Below, one piece after another: positions 1 through 7,876 of a stretch of 39,877 nucleotides of DNA. Every line of letters begins with the position of its first letter. Position 1 is the stretch's first letter. A program made the position numbers and the translations under genes. Under the pieces are notes generated by a model. That model saw only the letters and a program-made list of their open reading frames with translations. It was not told the DNA's origin and searched no databases. The stretch is from Lentisphaeria bacterium (lineage in GTDB: Bacteria > Verrucomicrobiota > Lentisphaeria > Victivallales > Victivallaceae), in assembly GCA_017457105.1 (NCBI GenBank), contig JAFTIA010000046.1, positions 1 through 39,877 on the forward strand, given 5' to 3'.

Positions 1-181
1 AGTCATTACAGCCCAAACAGCAGTCAAAGTTCATTTACATTGAAAGATTTTTGCCGTTTTTGTCAATTTTCTTTTGTTTCTTGACTGCATATTCTGAGTT
101 TTTCCGAACAAAAGTGAAGCGATTTTCAGAATTTGATTTCACAGGAAAATTCTGAAGTTTCTGCCTCAAAATGCGGTTCAG
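1..181. other. AT-rich non-coding DNA, nothing recognised
   Basis: This stretch has long T and A runs and no convincing gene. A short minus-strand open frame over 35-313 has a low-complexity, Lys/Arg/Phe-rich translation and no ribosome binding site. I see no RNA gene and no clear promoter; a TTGACT hexamer at 81-86 has no good partner -10. Confidence 0.5.
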
Positions 182-220
182 AATGGCGGGTGGCGATAAA
201 AAAGCCAGCCGCCATTTTTT
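182..220 (+). terminator. Probable rho-independent terminator
   Basis: The left arm AATGGCGGGTGGC (182-194) pairs with GCCAGCCGCCATT (204-216), 12 of 13 positions, around a 9-nt A-rich loop, and a T run follows at 215-220. This is the classic shape of an intrinsic terminator. It could end a transcript entering from the left of the window. The right arm can also pair with 223-236, giving a competing hairpin (see findings). Confidence 0.5.
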
Positions 221-256
221 GCAAAAAAAAATGGCGAACGAAGACGCAAGTCTTCT

Positions 257-471
257 CTTCACTGTGCGAAGCACAACTTCACTCAAAATGCGCAGCCTTT
301 TCTTCCTTGCCACGGCGTAATGAAATGAAGCCGGGACATCTTCACAAAAAACGAGAAGCCTTGCTTGTGAAGACGCTCCATTTCATTCCGCTTGTGAAGA
401 GGTCAGCTTACGCTGCCCGTGAAGTTGCCGCCTGTCGGCGGGTGGATGTGTTTCTTTTTACTGCGCTTCGC
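257..471. repeat. Nested imperfect palindrome, non-coding
   Basis: Complementary arms are nested in order around one centre: GCGAAGC 266-272 with GCTTCGC 465-471, CAACTTCAC 274-282 with GTGAAGTTG 419-427, GCAGC 292-296 with GCTGC 412-416, AATGAAATG 319-327 with CATTTCATT 379-387, and CTTCACAA 340-347 with TTGTGAAG 365-372. CTTCAC occurs three times on the left and GTGAAG three times on the right. A plus-strand reading frame stays open through the region but its translation looks like repeat DNA. It may be a decayed miniature inverted-repeat element or a long structured RNA. No transposase is nearby. Confidence 0.55.
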
Positions 472-477
472 TTACAC

Positions 478-501
478 GGCGGCAAGCCGCCTTGTTTTTT
501 T
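478..501 (+). terminator. Possible rho-independent terminator
   Basis: GGCGG (478-482) and CCGCC (487-491) form a short GC stem around CAAG, followed by TTGTTTTTTT to 501. It would stop transcription running rightward out of the palindromic region, 43 bp before the first gene. The stem is short, so it could be chance. Confidence 0.4.
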
Positions 502-543
502 CTTTTTCAATGCTATTTTAAATTCAAAAGGGAGAATCCTGCT

Positions 544-1287
544 ATGTTTTTTTCTGTCTTTGTTTACGTTTTGCTTAAGATTTTCTTGACACTGCTTTCT
601 CTGGCAATCCCTCTTGCGGTGGGGGCGGGACTTTATTTTTTGGTCACCCGCAGAAAATATCCCTTTCTCATTCTCCCCCTTTCGGCGGTGCCCTGTGCAA
701 TCGTTATTGTACTCAGCTGTATGCTTGCAACACTGCACACCAGTTATTCAGGACAGAAAGAATGGAAAGAAAGCAGATATTTTTACACTTTTTTTCTGGA
801 ACAGTTGAAAAAAACCGGCGATATACGCCAAAGTGCTGCCAGAATGCTCCGGAATGACATCAGAGAAAAAAATATGCAGCATATCGAAAAAACAGTGCAG
901 CCGATTTTTGTCAAAGGTAATATCTGCCTTGCCGCAGGAACCTTTGTTCTTCTTGGAGCTCTGGCCCTTCCCTTTATTCCATTTTTGCGGCAGAAAAAAT
1001 ATTATCCGCTTTATTTTTTTGCCGCCCTGATCGCAGGGCTGTCCCTGCTTGCTCCCGGAGCCTACTACTGGCAATATGCCGCCAACAGCCGGAAAAGGAT
1101 GAATTGGACCCTGACTCTCCAACAGGAAGGTATGCAGAAAATGTCCTCGGCTCCGCAACAGGAAGAAGTCACCAAGGTCATCACTTTTACCGAAAAATAT
1201 ATCCGGGAAGAAAACGTGTCTTTTGACCGCGGCGAAGGATTTTTCTGGAAACTGAAACAGGAATTGAAGCCTACTGAATCCAAATAG
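544..1287 (+). CDS. Multi-pass membrane protein of unknown function
   Basis: This 247-residue protein is not recognised. The start at 544 is chosen because a purine-rich AAAGGGAG lies just upstream and the protein then opens with a hydrophobic segment; an open frame continues 137 codons further upstream but runs through palindromic DNA and two terminator-like hairpins. Predicted membrane segments by eye lie near residues 5-33, 40-62, 126-147 and 152-175. A charged loop at about 70-125 and a charged C-terminal tail of about 70 residues complete it. The gene converges on the secretion operon with only 4 bp between stop codons and no terminator. No motif allows a functional guess. Confidence 0.7.
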   Translation: MFFSVFVYVLLKIFLTLLSLAIPLAVGAGLYFLVTRRKYPFLILPLSAVPCAIVIVLSCMLATLHTSYSGQKEWKESRYFYTFFLEQLKKTGDIRQSAARMLRNDIREKNMQHIEKTVQPIFVKGNICLAAGTFVLLGALALPFIPFLRQKKYYPLYFFAALIAGLSLLAPGAYYWQYAANSRKRMNWTLTLQQEGMQKMSSAPQQEEVTKVITFTEKYIREENVSFDRGEGFFWKLKQELKPTESK

Positions 1288-1291
1288 CCAA

Positions 1292-2863
1292 TCACCCCTC
1301 CGCCACAGAACGGGTCAGTTCATCCATGGTGGTGATCCCGGCGTTGACTTTCGCCAAACCATCTTCCCGCAATGTCACCATACCATTGGCAACGGCGATC
1401 TTTTCCAGTTCTGAACTGGAGGCATTGGCATTGATGGCACGGCGGAATTCGTCATTCAGATGGAGCAGTTCAAAGACGCCGCACCGGCCCTTGAACCCGG
1501 TCCCGTTACAGCGGCGGCACTTGCCGCCCTCCCCATCTTTCCCGGTCCCGTTACAGGCGGTGCAGATTTTCCGGACAAGCCGCTGGGACAAGACTCCAAA
1601 CAATGCTGACGATACCAGAAAATTCTCCACCCCCATATCCAGCAAGCGGGTCACTGCCCCCACCGCATCATTGGTATGCAGTGTACTTAATACCAAATGC
1701 CCCGTCAAAGCGGCATTGATGGCAATATCCGCCGTTTCACGGTCACGGATTTCCCCGACCAGAATGATATCCGGGTCCTGACGGACAATGGAACGCAGTC
1801 CGGAAGCAAATGTCACGCCGATTTTGGAATTCACCTGCATCTGACAAAGCCCCGGCGTTTTGTATTCCACAGGGTCCTCCACCGTGATGATCTTCTTCTT
1901 CTGGTCATTCAACTGGGAAATCACGCTGTACAGCGTCGTTGTTTTCCCGCTGCCGGTGGGCCCCACCACCAGAATGATCCCGTGGGGGATCTGGATCATT
2001 TTATCAAAAGAAGCAAGGGTTTCAGCACTCATCCCCAGCGTTTTCAGGTCAAATGTGATGGATTCGCTGTTCAACAGACGGAGCACGATACTTTCCCCCG
2101 TAAGAATGGGGATCGTGCTTACGCGCATATCCAGCTTCATCCGCCCCAACTGAAAATTGGTCCGGCCGTCCTGCGGCAGACGGCTTTCGGCAATATTCAA
2201 TCCCGCAATCAGTTTGATACGGGAAGAGATCGCCGCAAACTGCGACCGGGGAACATTCATGATTTCCGTCAGCACCCCGTCCACACGGCAGCGGACAGAA
2301 ACAGACTCTTCGCCGGGCTCCACATGGATATCCGATGCCCCCAGATCCAGTGCCCGGCTGAAAATATCGTTCACCAGCCGCACGATCCGGGCTTCTCCGG
2401 CCATGGTACGCAGGGTATTTTCATCCTCCTGCATGGAATCGTCTGCCGTCTGTTCATCCTGACGGCCCGCTTTGCTCAACAGCCGTTCCAGAAATGCCCG
2501 GCGGCACAATTCAAATTTGCAGCGGAGTTTTAAACTCCTGCGGAAAAGATATTCCGCTTCATCCAGCCCGTACGGATCGGAAATCAGGATACGGACCCAA
2601 TCTTCGTCCCACGCAAAAGGCAACGCCCCCAAGCGCTCCAATGCCTCCGGAGATATCCCCGGATAAATTTCCGGCTCGCCGATCTCCTCCTCCTCTGCCA
2701 CCGGCAGATGAAAATGCTCTGCATACAGCTGCAACATTTCCTGCTCGGTCACATTCCCCGCAGAAAGCAATTTGCGGTCCGCCGCACGGAAATCGCCCCC
2801 GGCACACCACTCGGCGTACTCCGGAAAACGCTCCTGTAAAACTCCGGAAAGCGTATTCTTCAT
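1292..2863 (-). CDS. gspE: Type II secretion ATPase GspE
   Basis: Cytoplasmic hexameric ATPase that powers pseudopilus assembly in type II secretion (family knowledge). The 523-residue protein has an N-terminal GspE_N-like domain (about 1-125), Walker A GPTGSGKT at 301-308, an Asp-box region at ITVEDPVEY, a Walker B/His region DPDIILVGEIRDRETADIA near 363-381, and a four-cysteine zinc site with CxxC at 434/437 and CxxC at 449/452, typical of GspE/PilB. The ATG at 2863 is preferred over a TTG nine bases upstream because GGGA lies at a workable distance and the TTG overlaps the gspD stop. It is the last gene of the minus-strand operon, 5 bp after gspD. PilB is the main alternative; the secretin and GspL/M/C partners favour GspE. 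Confidence 0.93.
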   Translation of the reverse strand: MKNTLSGVLQERFPEYAEWCAGGDFRAADRKLLSAGNVTEQEMLQLYAEHFHLPVAEEEEIGEPEIYPGISPEALERLGALPFAWDEDWVRILISDPYGLDEAEYLFRRSLKLRCKFELCRRAFLERLLSKAGRQDEQTADDSMQEDENTLRTMAGEARIVRLVNDIFSRALDLGASDIHVEPGEESVSVRCRVDGVLTEIMNVPRSQFAAISSRIKLIAGLNIAESRLPQDGRTNFQLGRMKLDMRVSTIPILTGESIVLRLLNSESITFDLKTLGMSAETLASFDKMIQIPHGIILVVGPTGSGKTTTLYSVISQLNDQKKKIITVEDPVEYKTPGLCQMQVNSKIGVTFASGLRSIVRQDPDIILVGEIRDRETADIAINAALTGHLVLSTLHTNDAVGAVTRLLDMGVENFLVSSALFGVLSQRLVRKICTACNGTGKDGEGGKCRRCNGTGFKGRCGVFELLHLNDEFRRAINANASSSELEKIAVANGMVTLREDGLAKVNAGITTMDELTRSVAEG

Positions 2864-2868
2864 AACTG

Positions 2869-5286
2869 TCAATTCCCGGATTTAGCCGGACGCACATGAG
2901 TTTCCGGCACAACATTTTTCTTTTCAGGCGTATCCACAGCCGGTTTGGCGGCAGCAGCGGCACGGCGCAATTCCTCCCGTTCAGCCTTGATCCGCTTGAG
3001 ATTTTCCACATCTTTCTGATGGTCCTCTTCCAGATTGCGCTCAAAGGTACTCAAAGTACGGACGGCATTGTTATAACGGCGGACCATTTCTTCCACCGGA
3101 CTCTTTTCGTTAATGATGTAGCCCGTGATCAGCACCAGCATTTCGGTACGGCTCACGCCCTGCTCCGTATTGCCGAACAGACGGCGCAGGAAAGGAATGT
3201 CTGCAATCAGCGGAATAGAGGAGATCCGGTCCGTATTCTTTTCCTGGATCATCCCGCCGATGACCATGGTCTGCCCGTTGGCAATGGTCATGGCCGTTTC
3301 CAGTTTCCGGATATCAATGACCGGGGTATCCTTGGCGGTGGTGATGTTGTTGCTCACGGCTTCGGAAACCATTTGTTCCAGTTCCAGAGAAATCAGGTCT
3401 TTGCTGGTAACTTGCGGAGTGATGTCCAGCACGATACCGGTTTCTTCATAGTCATAACTGCGGACGATGTTATTATCCGAACTCGTATTGGTGTAATCGC
3501 TGGTCAGAAGCGGCACATTCTGACCAACCTGGATCCGGGCTTCCGTATTACTGGTGACCACCAGCTGGGGACTGGAGATGACTTTCACATTTTCACGCCC
3601 GGCAAGAGCCTTGATCTTGGCAAATTTTTCGTTGGGATTATCGGAGTCAAAAATGCCAAGAGTAAACCCTTCCCCGCCGGAAGGCGTGGTGGAACCGGTA
3701 TTGATGAAATCACCGCCGGCAGAAATCCCGGTACCGCCGCTGGTACCGATGGTGTTGAAATCCACCCCGAATTCATTGGAGTCATTCAGCTTGATCTCTA
3801 CAATGAGGATCTGCAAAAGCACCTGTGCCGGAACCACATCCATGCGATCCAGCATGGCTTTGATCATGGCATAAGTCCGGGGCGTGGTACGGATCACCAG
3901 CCGGTTATGGACCCCATCCGCAAAAAGCCGGACGGGCGTATCAAAGATACTGGAAGCCTTGTCCACCTGCGTAATAGGCACAATATTGGTGGTATTCCGG
4001 TTGGCGGCAGTATAAGACATATTCAACTGCCGGGTCGCCTGGGAATTCAGGTTTTCGGTACGGTTGTTTCCGGTATTGGTGTCAATGGTCAGCGCCGAGC
4101 CCTGAATGGAGAAAATAGAAGCAAGAGCCTGTGCCAACTGCCGGGCTTTCCCATGTGCAACTTTGTAGATATACAGCCGTTCCTGATCCAGAGAGGACGC
4201 ATTGTCCAGAATTTCCACCCATTTCTTCAACTGGTCAAGCATTTCCTGATTGGCGGCAGAAACCGCCAGCAGCTGCAAACGATCCACCCCGGAAAGACGG
4301 ATCGAGCCCGGGGATTCCGAACGGTCCGTGGGCTGTGTAACCGCCAGTCCCAGAACCGGCAGCAGAACATTCAGCTCATCCACCATCTTGGAGGGTTTTA
4401 CATTCCGGCACTGCAACAGCATACTGGGCCAGCTGCTGCGGGCAGGTTCGTCGATCAAATCCAGAATTTCCCGCAGCCGGGGAATATTGGCTTCTTCATC
4501 ACTGACAAGAACCGTATTGGTTTTGGCAATATCCGCCACACGGCCGCCGCGGGTCACGAAGTTGCGTATCTGATTCATGGCATCCCGGGAAACCACATTC
4601 AGCATGGTGCGGCTGATGATCCCGCAACTGCCGTTACCCGCCCGTCCTGCACGGGATTCGCCCTGCTGGGGGATCTTTGCCTGAAGCATGACCTTGATCA
4701 TCTGTCCGGAACGGATCGCACCGCATCCGGCAAGACGGAGCATATCATCAAAACTTTCCCACAGTTCCCGCTTGGTCATACGGGAATTGATATTCAGTGT
4801 CACATTTGCCCGGATATCCGGGTCACTGGTAAAATTGAATCCCAGAATATCCGCAAAAGCAGGCAAGGTATCCACAAGCGGCGTACTGTTGAATGTCAGC
4901 TTGACATCCAGCTCCTCATCCGCATCCAGCATGATCAAATCTTCATAGAAACGGGGAGCCACCTTGCGTTTCGGCAGTTTGGTGCTTTCTTTAACAGCAG
5001 GAGGCCGGACAAGCACTTCTCTCGGTTTGGCGGCGACCTCATCCGAAGAACTGTTCACCTTGCCGGAAATCTCCTCCGATGCTTTGTCTTTATCATCCAC
5101 AAAAGTTTGCTGGCGTTTCCTTTCGATAAAATCAAATTTATCCGCCGGATCTTCTGCAATTTTTCCGCCGTCTTTTTCCAAAGTATCAATCATGCCGCAC
5201 CCGGTCATGCTCCATGCAGTCAGCACTGCACAAAAATAATTGACCGTCTTCCATGCCATCCCCTTTCGGGCAATCTGCAAAAACAT
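2869..5286 (-). CDS. gspD: Type II secretion secretin GspD, lipoprotein type
   Basis: Outer-membrane channel of the T2SS. It is 805 residues long and starts at an ATG preceded by a strong AAGGAGGAG. The N-terminus has a hydrophobic stretch ending in MTGC (cysteine at 30), so a lipoprotein signal is likely. N-domain-like modules follow; one, with VTLNINSRMTKRELW, resembles an N0/STN segment. The C-terminal secretin domain is clear: VISSPQLVVTSNTEARIQVG, VLDITPQV, the TMTIANGQTMVIGGMI strand and the IPLIADIPFLRRLFG motif. After the barrel a charged, probably coiled-coil tail of about 85 residues (EERNLEEDH-type to KAEREELRR) continues to the end, which may be a pilotin-binding or periplasmic anchor region. 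It is preceded by the GspC-like gene with a 51-bp gap. Confidence 0.94.
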   Translation of the reverse strand: MFLQIARKGMAWKTVNYFCAVLTAWSMTGCGMIDTLEKDGGKIAEDPADKFDFIERKRQQTFVDDKDKASEEISGKVNSSSDEVAAKPREVLVRPPAVKESTKLPKRKVAPRFYEDLIMLDADEELDVKLTFNSTPLVDTLPAFADILGFNFTSDPDIRANVTLNINSRMTKRELWESFDDMLRLAGCGAIRSGQMIKVMLQAKIPQQGESRAGRAGNGSCGIISRTMLNVVSRDAMNQIRNFVTRGGRVADIAKTNTVLVSDEEANIPRLREILDLIDEPARSSWPSMLLQCRNVKPSKMVDELNVLLPVLGLAVTQPTDRSESPGSIRLSGVDRLQLLAVSAANQEMLDQLKKWVEILDNASSLDQERLYIYKVAHGKARQLAQALASIFSIQGSALTIDTNTGNNRTENLNSQATRQLNMSYTAANRNTTNIVPITQVDKASSIFDTPVRLFADGVHNRLVIRTTPRTYAMIKAMLDRMDVVPAQVLLQILIVEIKLNDSNEFGVDFNTIGTSGGTGISAGGDFINTGSTTPSGGEGFTLGIFDSDNPNEKFAKIKALAGRENVKVISSPQLVVTSNTEARIQVGQNVPLLTSDYTNTSSDNNIVRSYDYEETGIVLDITPQVTSKDLISLELEQMVSEAVSNNITTAKDTPVIDIRKLETAMTIANGQTMVIGGMIQEKNTDRISSIPLIADIPFLRRLFGNTEQGVSRTEMLVLITGYIINEKSPVEEMVRRYNNAVRTLSTFERNLEEDHQKDVENLKRIKAEREELRRAAAAAKPAVDTPEKKNVVPETHVRPAKSGN

Positions 5287-5337
5287 TCCGGACTCCTCCT
5301 TCGTATCTGTAATTATTCTTTCATTTAGTTTAACTTT

Positions 5338-6042
5338 TTACCGGCTCCGGCTGCTGCGGGTATTGCCGGAACTGCGCATCTGACGCTGCATATTGCTCGT
5401 ACTCTGGATCAACTGCCGCATCATGTGCATCTGCTGCATCTGCATTCTCTGCTGGATCTGCTGTGCGGAAGGCCGGGCTGCCCGGGCTGCCCGGGCTGCA
5501 TTGGCCTGGGAAATAGGCCGGGAAGCCAACTCCAGACGCAATTCCAAACGACCGCCGCCACGGGTCAGCACCACACGGTCATCGTAAATCTCGGAAACGA
5601 TATAACCATTTTCCATAATGTCCCCCTGCATAAATGTCTGCTGGGAACGGATACTGCGCCGGGCCTGCTGGATCTGCCGCATCCACGGAGGTCCGAAGCG
5701 GGACACCTGCCGGGGCGAACTGTTCTGAATGATGGCTCCGACTTTATCCCCGATGCGGAAAACCCCCAATAACGCCATGGCAGAACTGCCGCCACGACCG
5801 CCAATGACATCCGGACAACGGGTGATATTGAAAATATTTTTGTGCTGGATCGTCTGCAATGCCATTTCCGGATCCATGACAGTCTTTTTGACCGCCGCTG
5901 TATTCCGCCCCGTATTGCCGCTGTTCTTTTTGGTCCGGGTAGTGCGGACAGCCAGTTCCGGCGTACCATTGAAACAGTCGATCACTTCCCACCCCAGCAA
6001 ACAGGCAAGAAAAATATTGACAGCAAGGATCAGGATCTTCAC
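5338..6042 (-). CDS. gspC: GspC-like inner-membrane secretion protein
   Basis: This 234-residue protein has one N-terminal membrane segment (about 3-22), a linker, and a domain at about 80-175 (LLGVFRIGDKVGAII, then ENGYIVSEIYDDRVVLTRGG) matching the homology region of GspC, which links the inner platform to the secretin. There is no PDZ domain. The C-terminus is unusual: an AAR triplet repeat followed by a Gln/Met-rich stretch (QQRMQMQQMHMMRQ) and a basic Ser/Arg end. The start is GTG at 6042, overlapping the upstream stop as GTGA and preceded by GGGAGGTG. Assignment rests on domain character and position beside gspD, so the family is likely, not certain. Confidence 0.75.
   Translation of the reverse strand: MKILILAVNIFLACLLGWEVIDCFNGTPELAVRTTRTKKNSGNTGRNTAAVKKTVMDPEMALQTIQHKNIFNITRCPDVIGGRGGSSAMALLGVFRIGDKVGAIIQNSSPRQVSRFGPPWMRQIQQARRSIRSQQTFMQGDIMENGYIVSEIYDDRVVLTRGGGRLELRLELASRPISQANAARAARAARPSAQQIQQRMQMQQMHMMRQLIQSTSNMQRQMRSSGNTRSSRSR
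5473..5499 (-). repeat. Three perfect 9-bp tandem repeats inside gspC
   Basis: CCGGGCTGC is repeated three times head to tail (5473-5481, 5482-5490, 5491-5499). On the coding strand each copy reads Ala-Ala-Arg. The period is a multiple of three, so slippage would add or remove residues without a frameshift. Confidence 0.85.
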
Positions 6043-6644
6043 CGCACACCTCCCTTTCCATCGGTCATATCGGGTTCACGCAAAAGGATTCGCAGAGTAC
6101 CGCTGAAAAACACCCGGTCTGAATTCTGCACCGTTTCCGGACGGAAATCCATGCGTTTCCATGTCCGCTCCGGCTTTTGCACACGGACATCCCGCCAGAA
6201 ACCGGTCAAAGCGGCAAGCGGTGCGGCTGTATTAACATCCATTTCCAGAGCAGACAATTCATTATTGATCCTTGTCCGCCGGACAGCCGACACCCCGGAA
6301 AGTTCCAGTTCATATTTTTTGGCAAGGCTGTTGATCTGCTTGGGGATCTCCACATCCGGGGAGCCGTCTTTGGCTTCCACCCATGCGGATTCCAAAAGTT
6401 TTTTATAAAGTTCTTCGGTCAGAGCCTGTTCCTGCTGACGGGCCTCCACCGCCTTCCATGCAGCAAGGGCCTTTTTCTCCTCCCGGCGCAAATCATCCAG
6501 CCGCTCCTGACTGGGGATCAACCCGGCAAAATTCACATCAAAGGACAACAGCAATACGGTGGCAGAAAACACCAGTGCAAACCCGCAGAATACTACAAGT
6601 TTACGCCCCTCGGGAGAATGGATGGAAAATTTTGCTTTACTCAT
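6039..6644 (-). CDS. gspM: GspM/PilO-like secretion platform protein
   Basis: 201 residues with a single membrane helix near 17-37, a coiled-coil-like charged segment (about 45-85) and a C-terminal alpha/beta domain. This is the architecture of GspM/PilO bitopic platform proteins, which dimerise with GspL. The start at 6644 has AGGAG six bases upstream and overlaps the gspL stop as ATGA. The next gene starts inside its stop codon. Sequence conservation in this family is low, so the call rests on architecture and on its place between GspL-like and GspC-like genes. Confidence 0.68.
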   Translation of the reverse strand: MSKAKFSIHSPEGRKLVVFCGFALVFSATVLLLSFDVNFAGLIPSQERLDDLRREEKKALAAWKAVEARQQEQALTEELYKKLLESAWVEAKDGSPDVEIPKQINSLAKKYELELSGVSAVRRTRINNELSALEMDVNTAAPLAALTGFWRDVRVQKPERTWKRMDFRPETVQNSDRVFFSGTLRILLREPDMTDGKGGVR

Positions 6645-7876
6645 TTTTTCTCCTGATTGCGCCGCAGACGCAGGGTGATCACAGTTAATGTATCGCTGAC
6701 TTTGCGGTTCTGCAGAGTCCCGACTTTGAACGCCGGGAATCGGCGCAGGGCCCCGGCCAGATCCGGTTCTTCCATATTGGTGTGCAATGTAAGGTCGATC
6801 CCGGACTCATTCAGCCGCACGTTGCTTGCCAGAATGGATTCAGGAAGAGCCGCAGACAATTCTGCCAACAGAAGCAGCAGATCATGACTTTCTGCATTCT
6901 GCTCCAGAATACGGCTCTTTTCTTTCAAATCTTTTTCTTTTCCCCGCAGTTTCCGCTGCAATGCAGTCGTACGGCTCTTCAAACTCTTGACAGAACTGTT
7001 GAGTTTAGTGTACTGCCCGTAATGTTCACTGACAGCCCCGATCATGCGCCCGCCATAAAGAAGCCCCGCAGCAACAAGCAAAAACACCGTGATCCGCAGT
7101 TGGGAACGCAACCGCCGGGGGCGCAGATTTGGCGGCACAAGATCAAAAGAACGCACTCCGGCAATATTGCGCTCCTGCTGGATCATACAGACTGCAGCCA
7201 TCATGCAGGAAAGGAAACCATCTTTCCAGATTTTTCCACTTAAAGCTTCCGGGATCTGGAACACATTTTTCAAAAGGCTGATCACCTTTTTATTGCAGTC
7301 TTCATCGGCATCCGCAGGATGGAAAGAACCGTTTTCCCAATAAAATCCCTCATCAAAATCCGGCAGACTGACTTTTCCGGCATCCCCCTCCAAAGCCGCT
7401 ACAGCAAAATAGGGAGAAATCACCGCATCCGGCTGCCACTTGACCTCCTGCATGGTCTGCCACAATTTCGCCAATCCGGCAGAAGCCACTGTCCAGACAA
7501 ATGCCGTCATGCGCCCTTCTTCCGCCGAAGGAACCGCCCAGAAAGCAATCTCCTGCATCCCCCCTTCCGTCAACTGATGCCGGGGAGCCTCAAACATCAA
7601 TGCCGAATGCAATTCCCGTTTGGGCATTTCCGGAACTTCAGTTTGAAAAAAGACGCCACCGGCATCCGCAGAAGCAATAAATAAAGTGTGATCACGCCGC
7701 AAGCCGATTTTACCGCCCAGCATTTTCAACCGTTCCGCCAGACTCTCTTTTCCGGCAGTCACAGATTCTGCAGCGGCAAGTTCCACCGCCTTTCTGCGGA
7801 GAATACACCGGACCCCGTACAAAGAACCGTCTGAACCAATGCAGACAGCCACACATTCAGGAGCTCCAAATATCAT
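6641..7876 (-). CDS. gspL: GspL/PilM-PilN-like secretion platform protein
   Basis: 411 residues. The first ~230 resemble the actin-like cytoplasmic half of GspL/PilM (opening with a beta-strand AVCIGSDGSLYGVR, then an AVAALEGD-type segment). A membrane helix follows near 260-280 (ITVFLLVAAGLLYGG), then a coiled coil and a small periplasmic ferredoxin-like fold as in PilN/GspL. GspL docks the GspE ATPase to the membrane. The start is placed at 7876, where TAATG couples it to the upstream gene; an open frame runs 21 codons further up, but there it overlaps the Gly/Arg-rich end of that gene. Confidence 0.74.
   Translation of the reverse strand: MIFGAPECVAVCIGSDGSLYGVRCILRRKAVELAAAESVTAGKESLAERLKMLGGKIGLRRDHTLFIASADAGGVFFQTEVPEMPKRELHSALMFEAPRHQLTEGGMQEIAFWAVPSAEEGRMTAFVWTVASAGLAKLWQTMQEVKWQPDAVISPYFAVAALEGDAGKVSLPDFDEGFYWENGSFHPADADEDCNKKVISLLKNVFQIPEALSGKIWKDGFLSCMMAAVCMIQQERNIAGVRSFDLVPPNLRPRRLRSQLRITVFLLVAAGLLYGGRMIGAVSEHYGQYTKLNSSVKSLKSRTTALQRKLRGKEKDLKEKSRILEQNAESHDLLLLLAELSAALPESILASNVRLNESGIDLTLHTNMEEPDLAGALRRFPAFKVGTLQNRKVSDTLTVITLRLRRNQEKK

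Noticed and set aside
340-372. TTCACAA and TTGTGAA half-sites resembling a Rex operator
   Set aside because: The half-sites are in the wrong arrangement and 18 bases apart, in repeat DNA far from any likely target gene. They are explained by the palindrome.
133-543. Open plus-strand frame extending the first gene upstream by 137 codons
   Set aside because: It runs through two terminator-like hairpins and a palindrome, its translation is repeat-like, and a proper ribosome binding site and hydrophobic N-terminus support the start at 544.
2896-5328. 810-codon open frame antisense to gspD
   Set aside because: It lies fully opposite a clear secretin gene and its translation is rich in His, Gly and Gln without domains. 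It is a shadow caused by codon usage.
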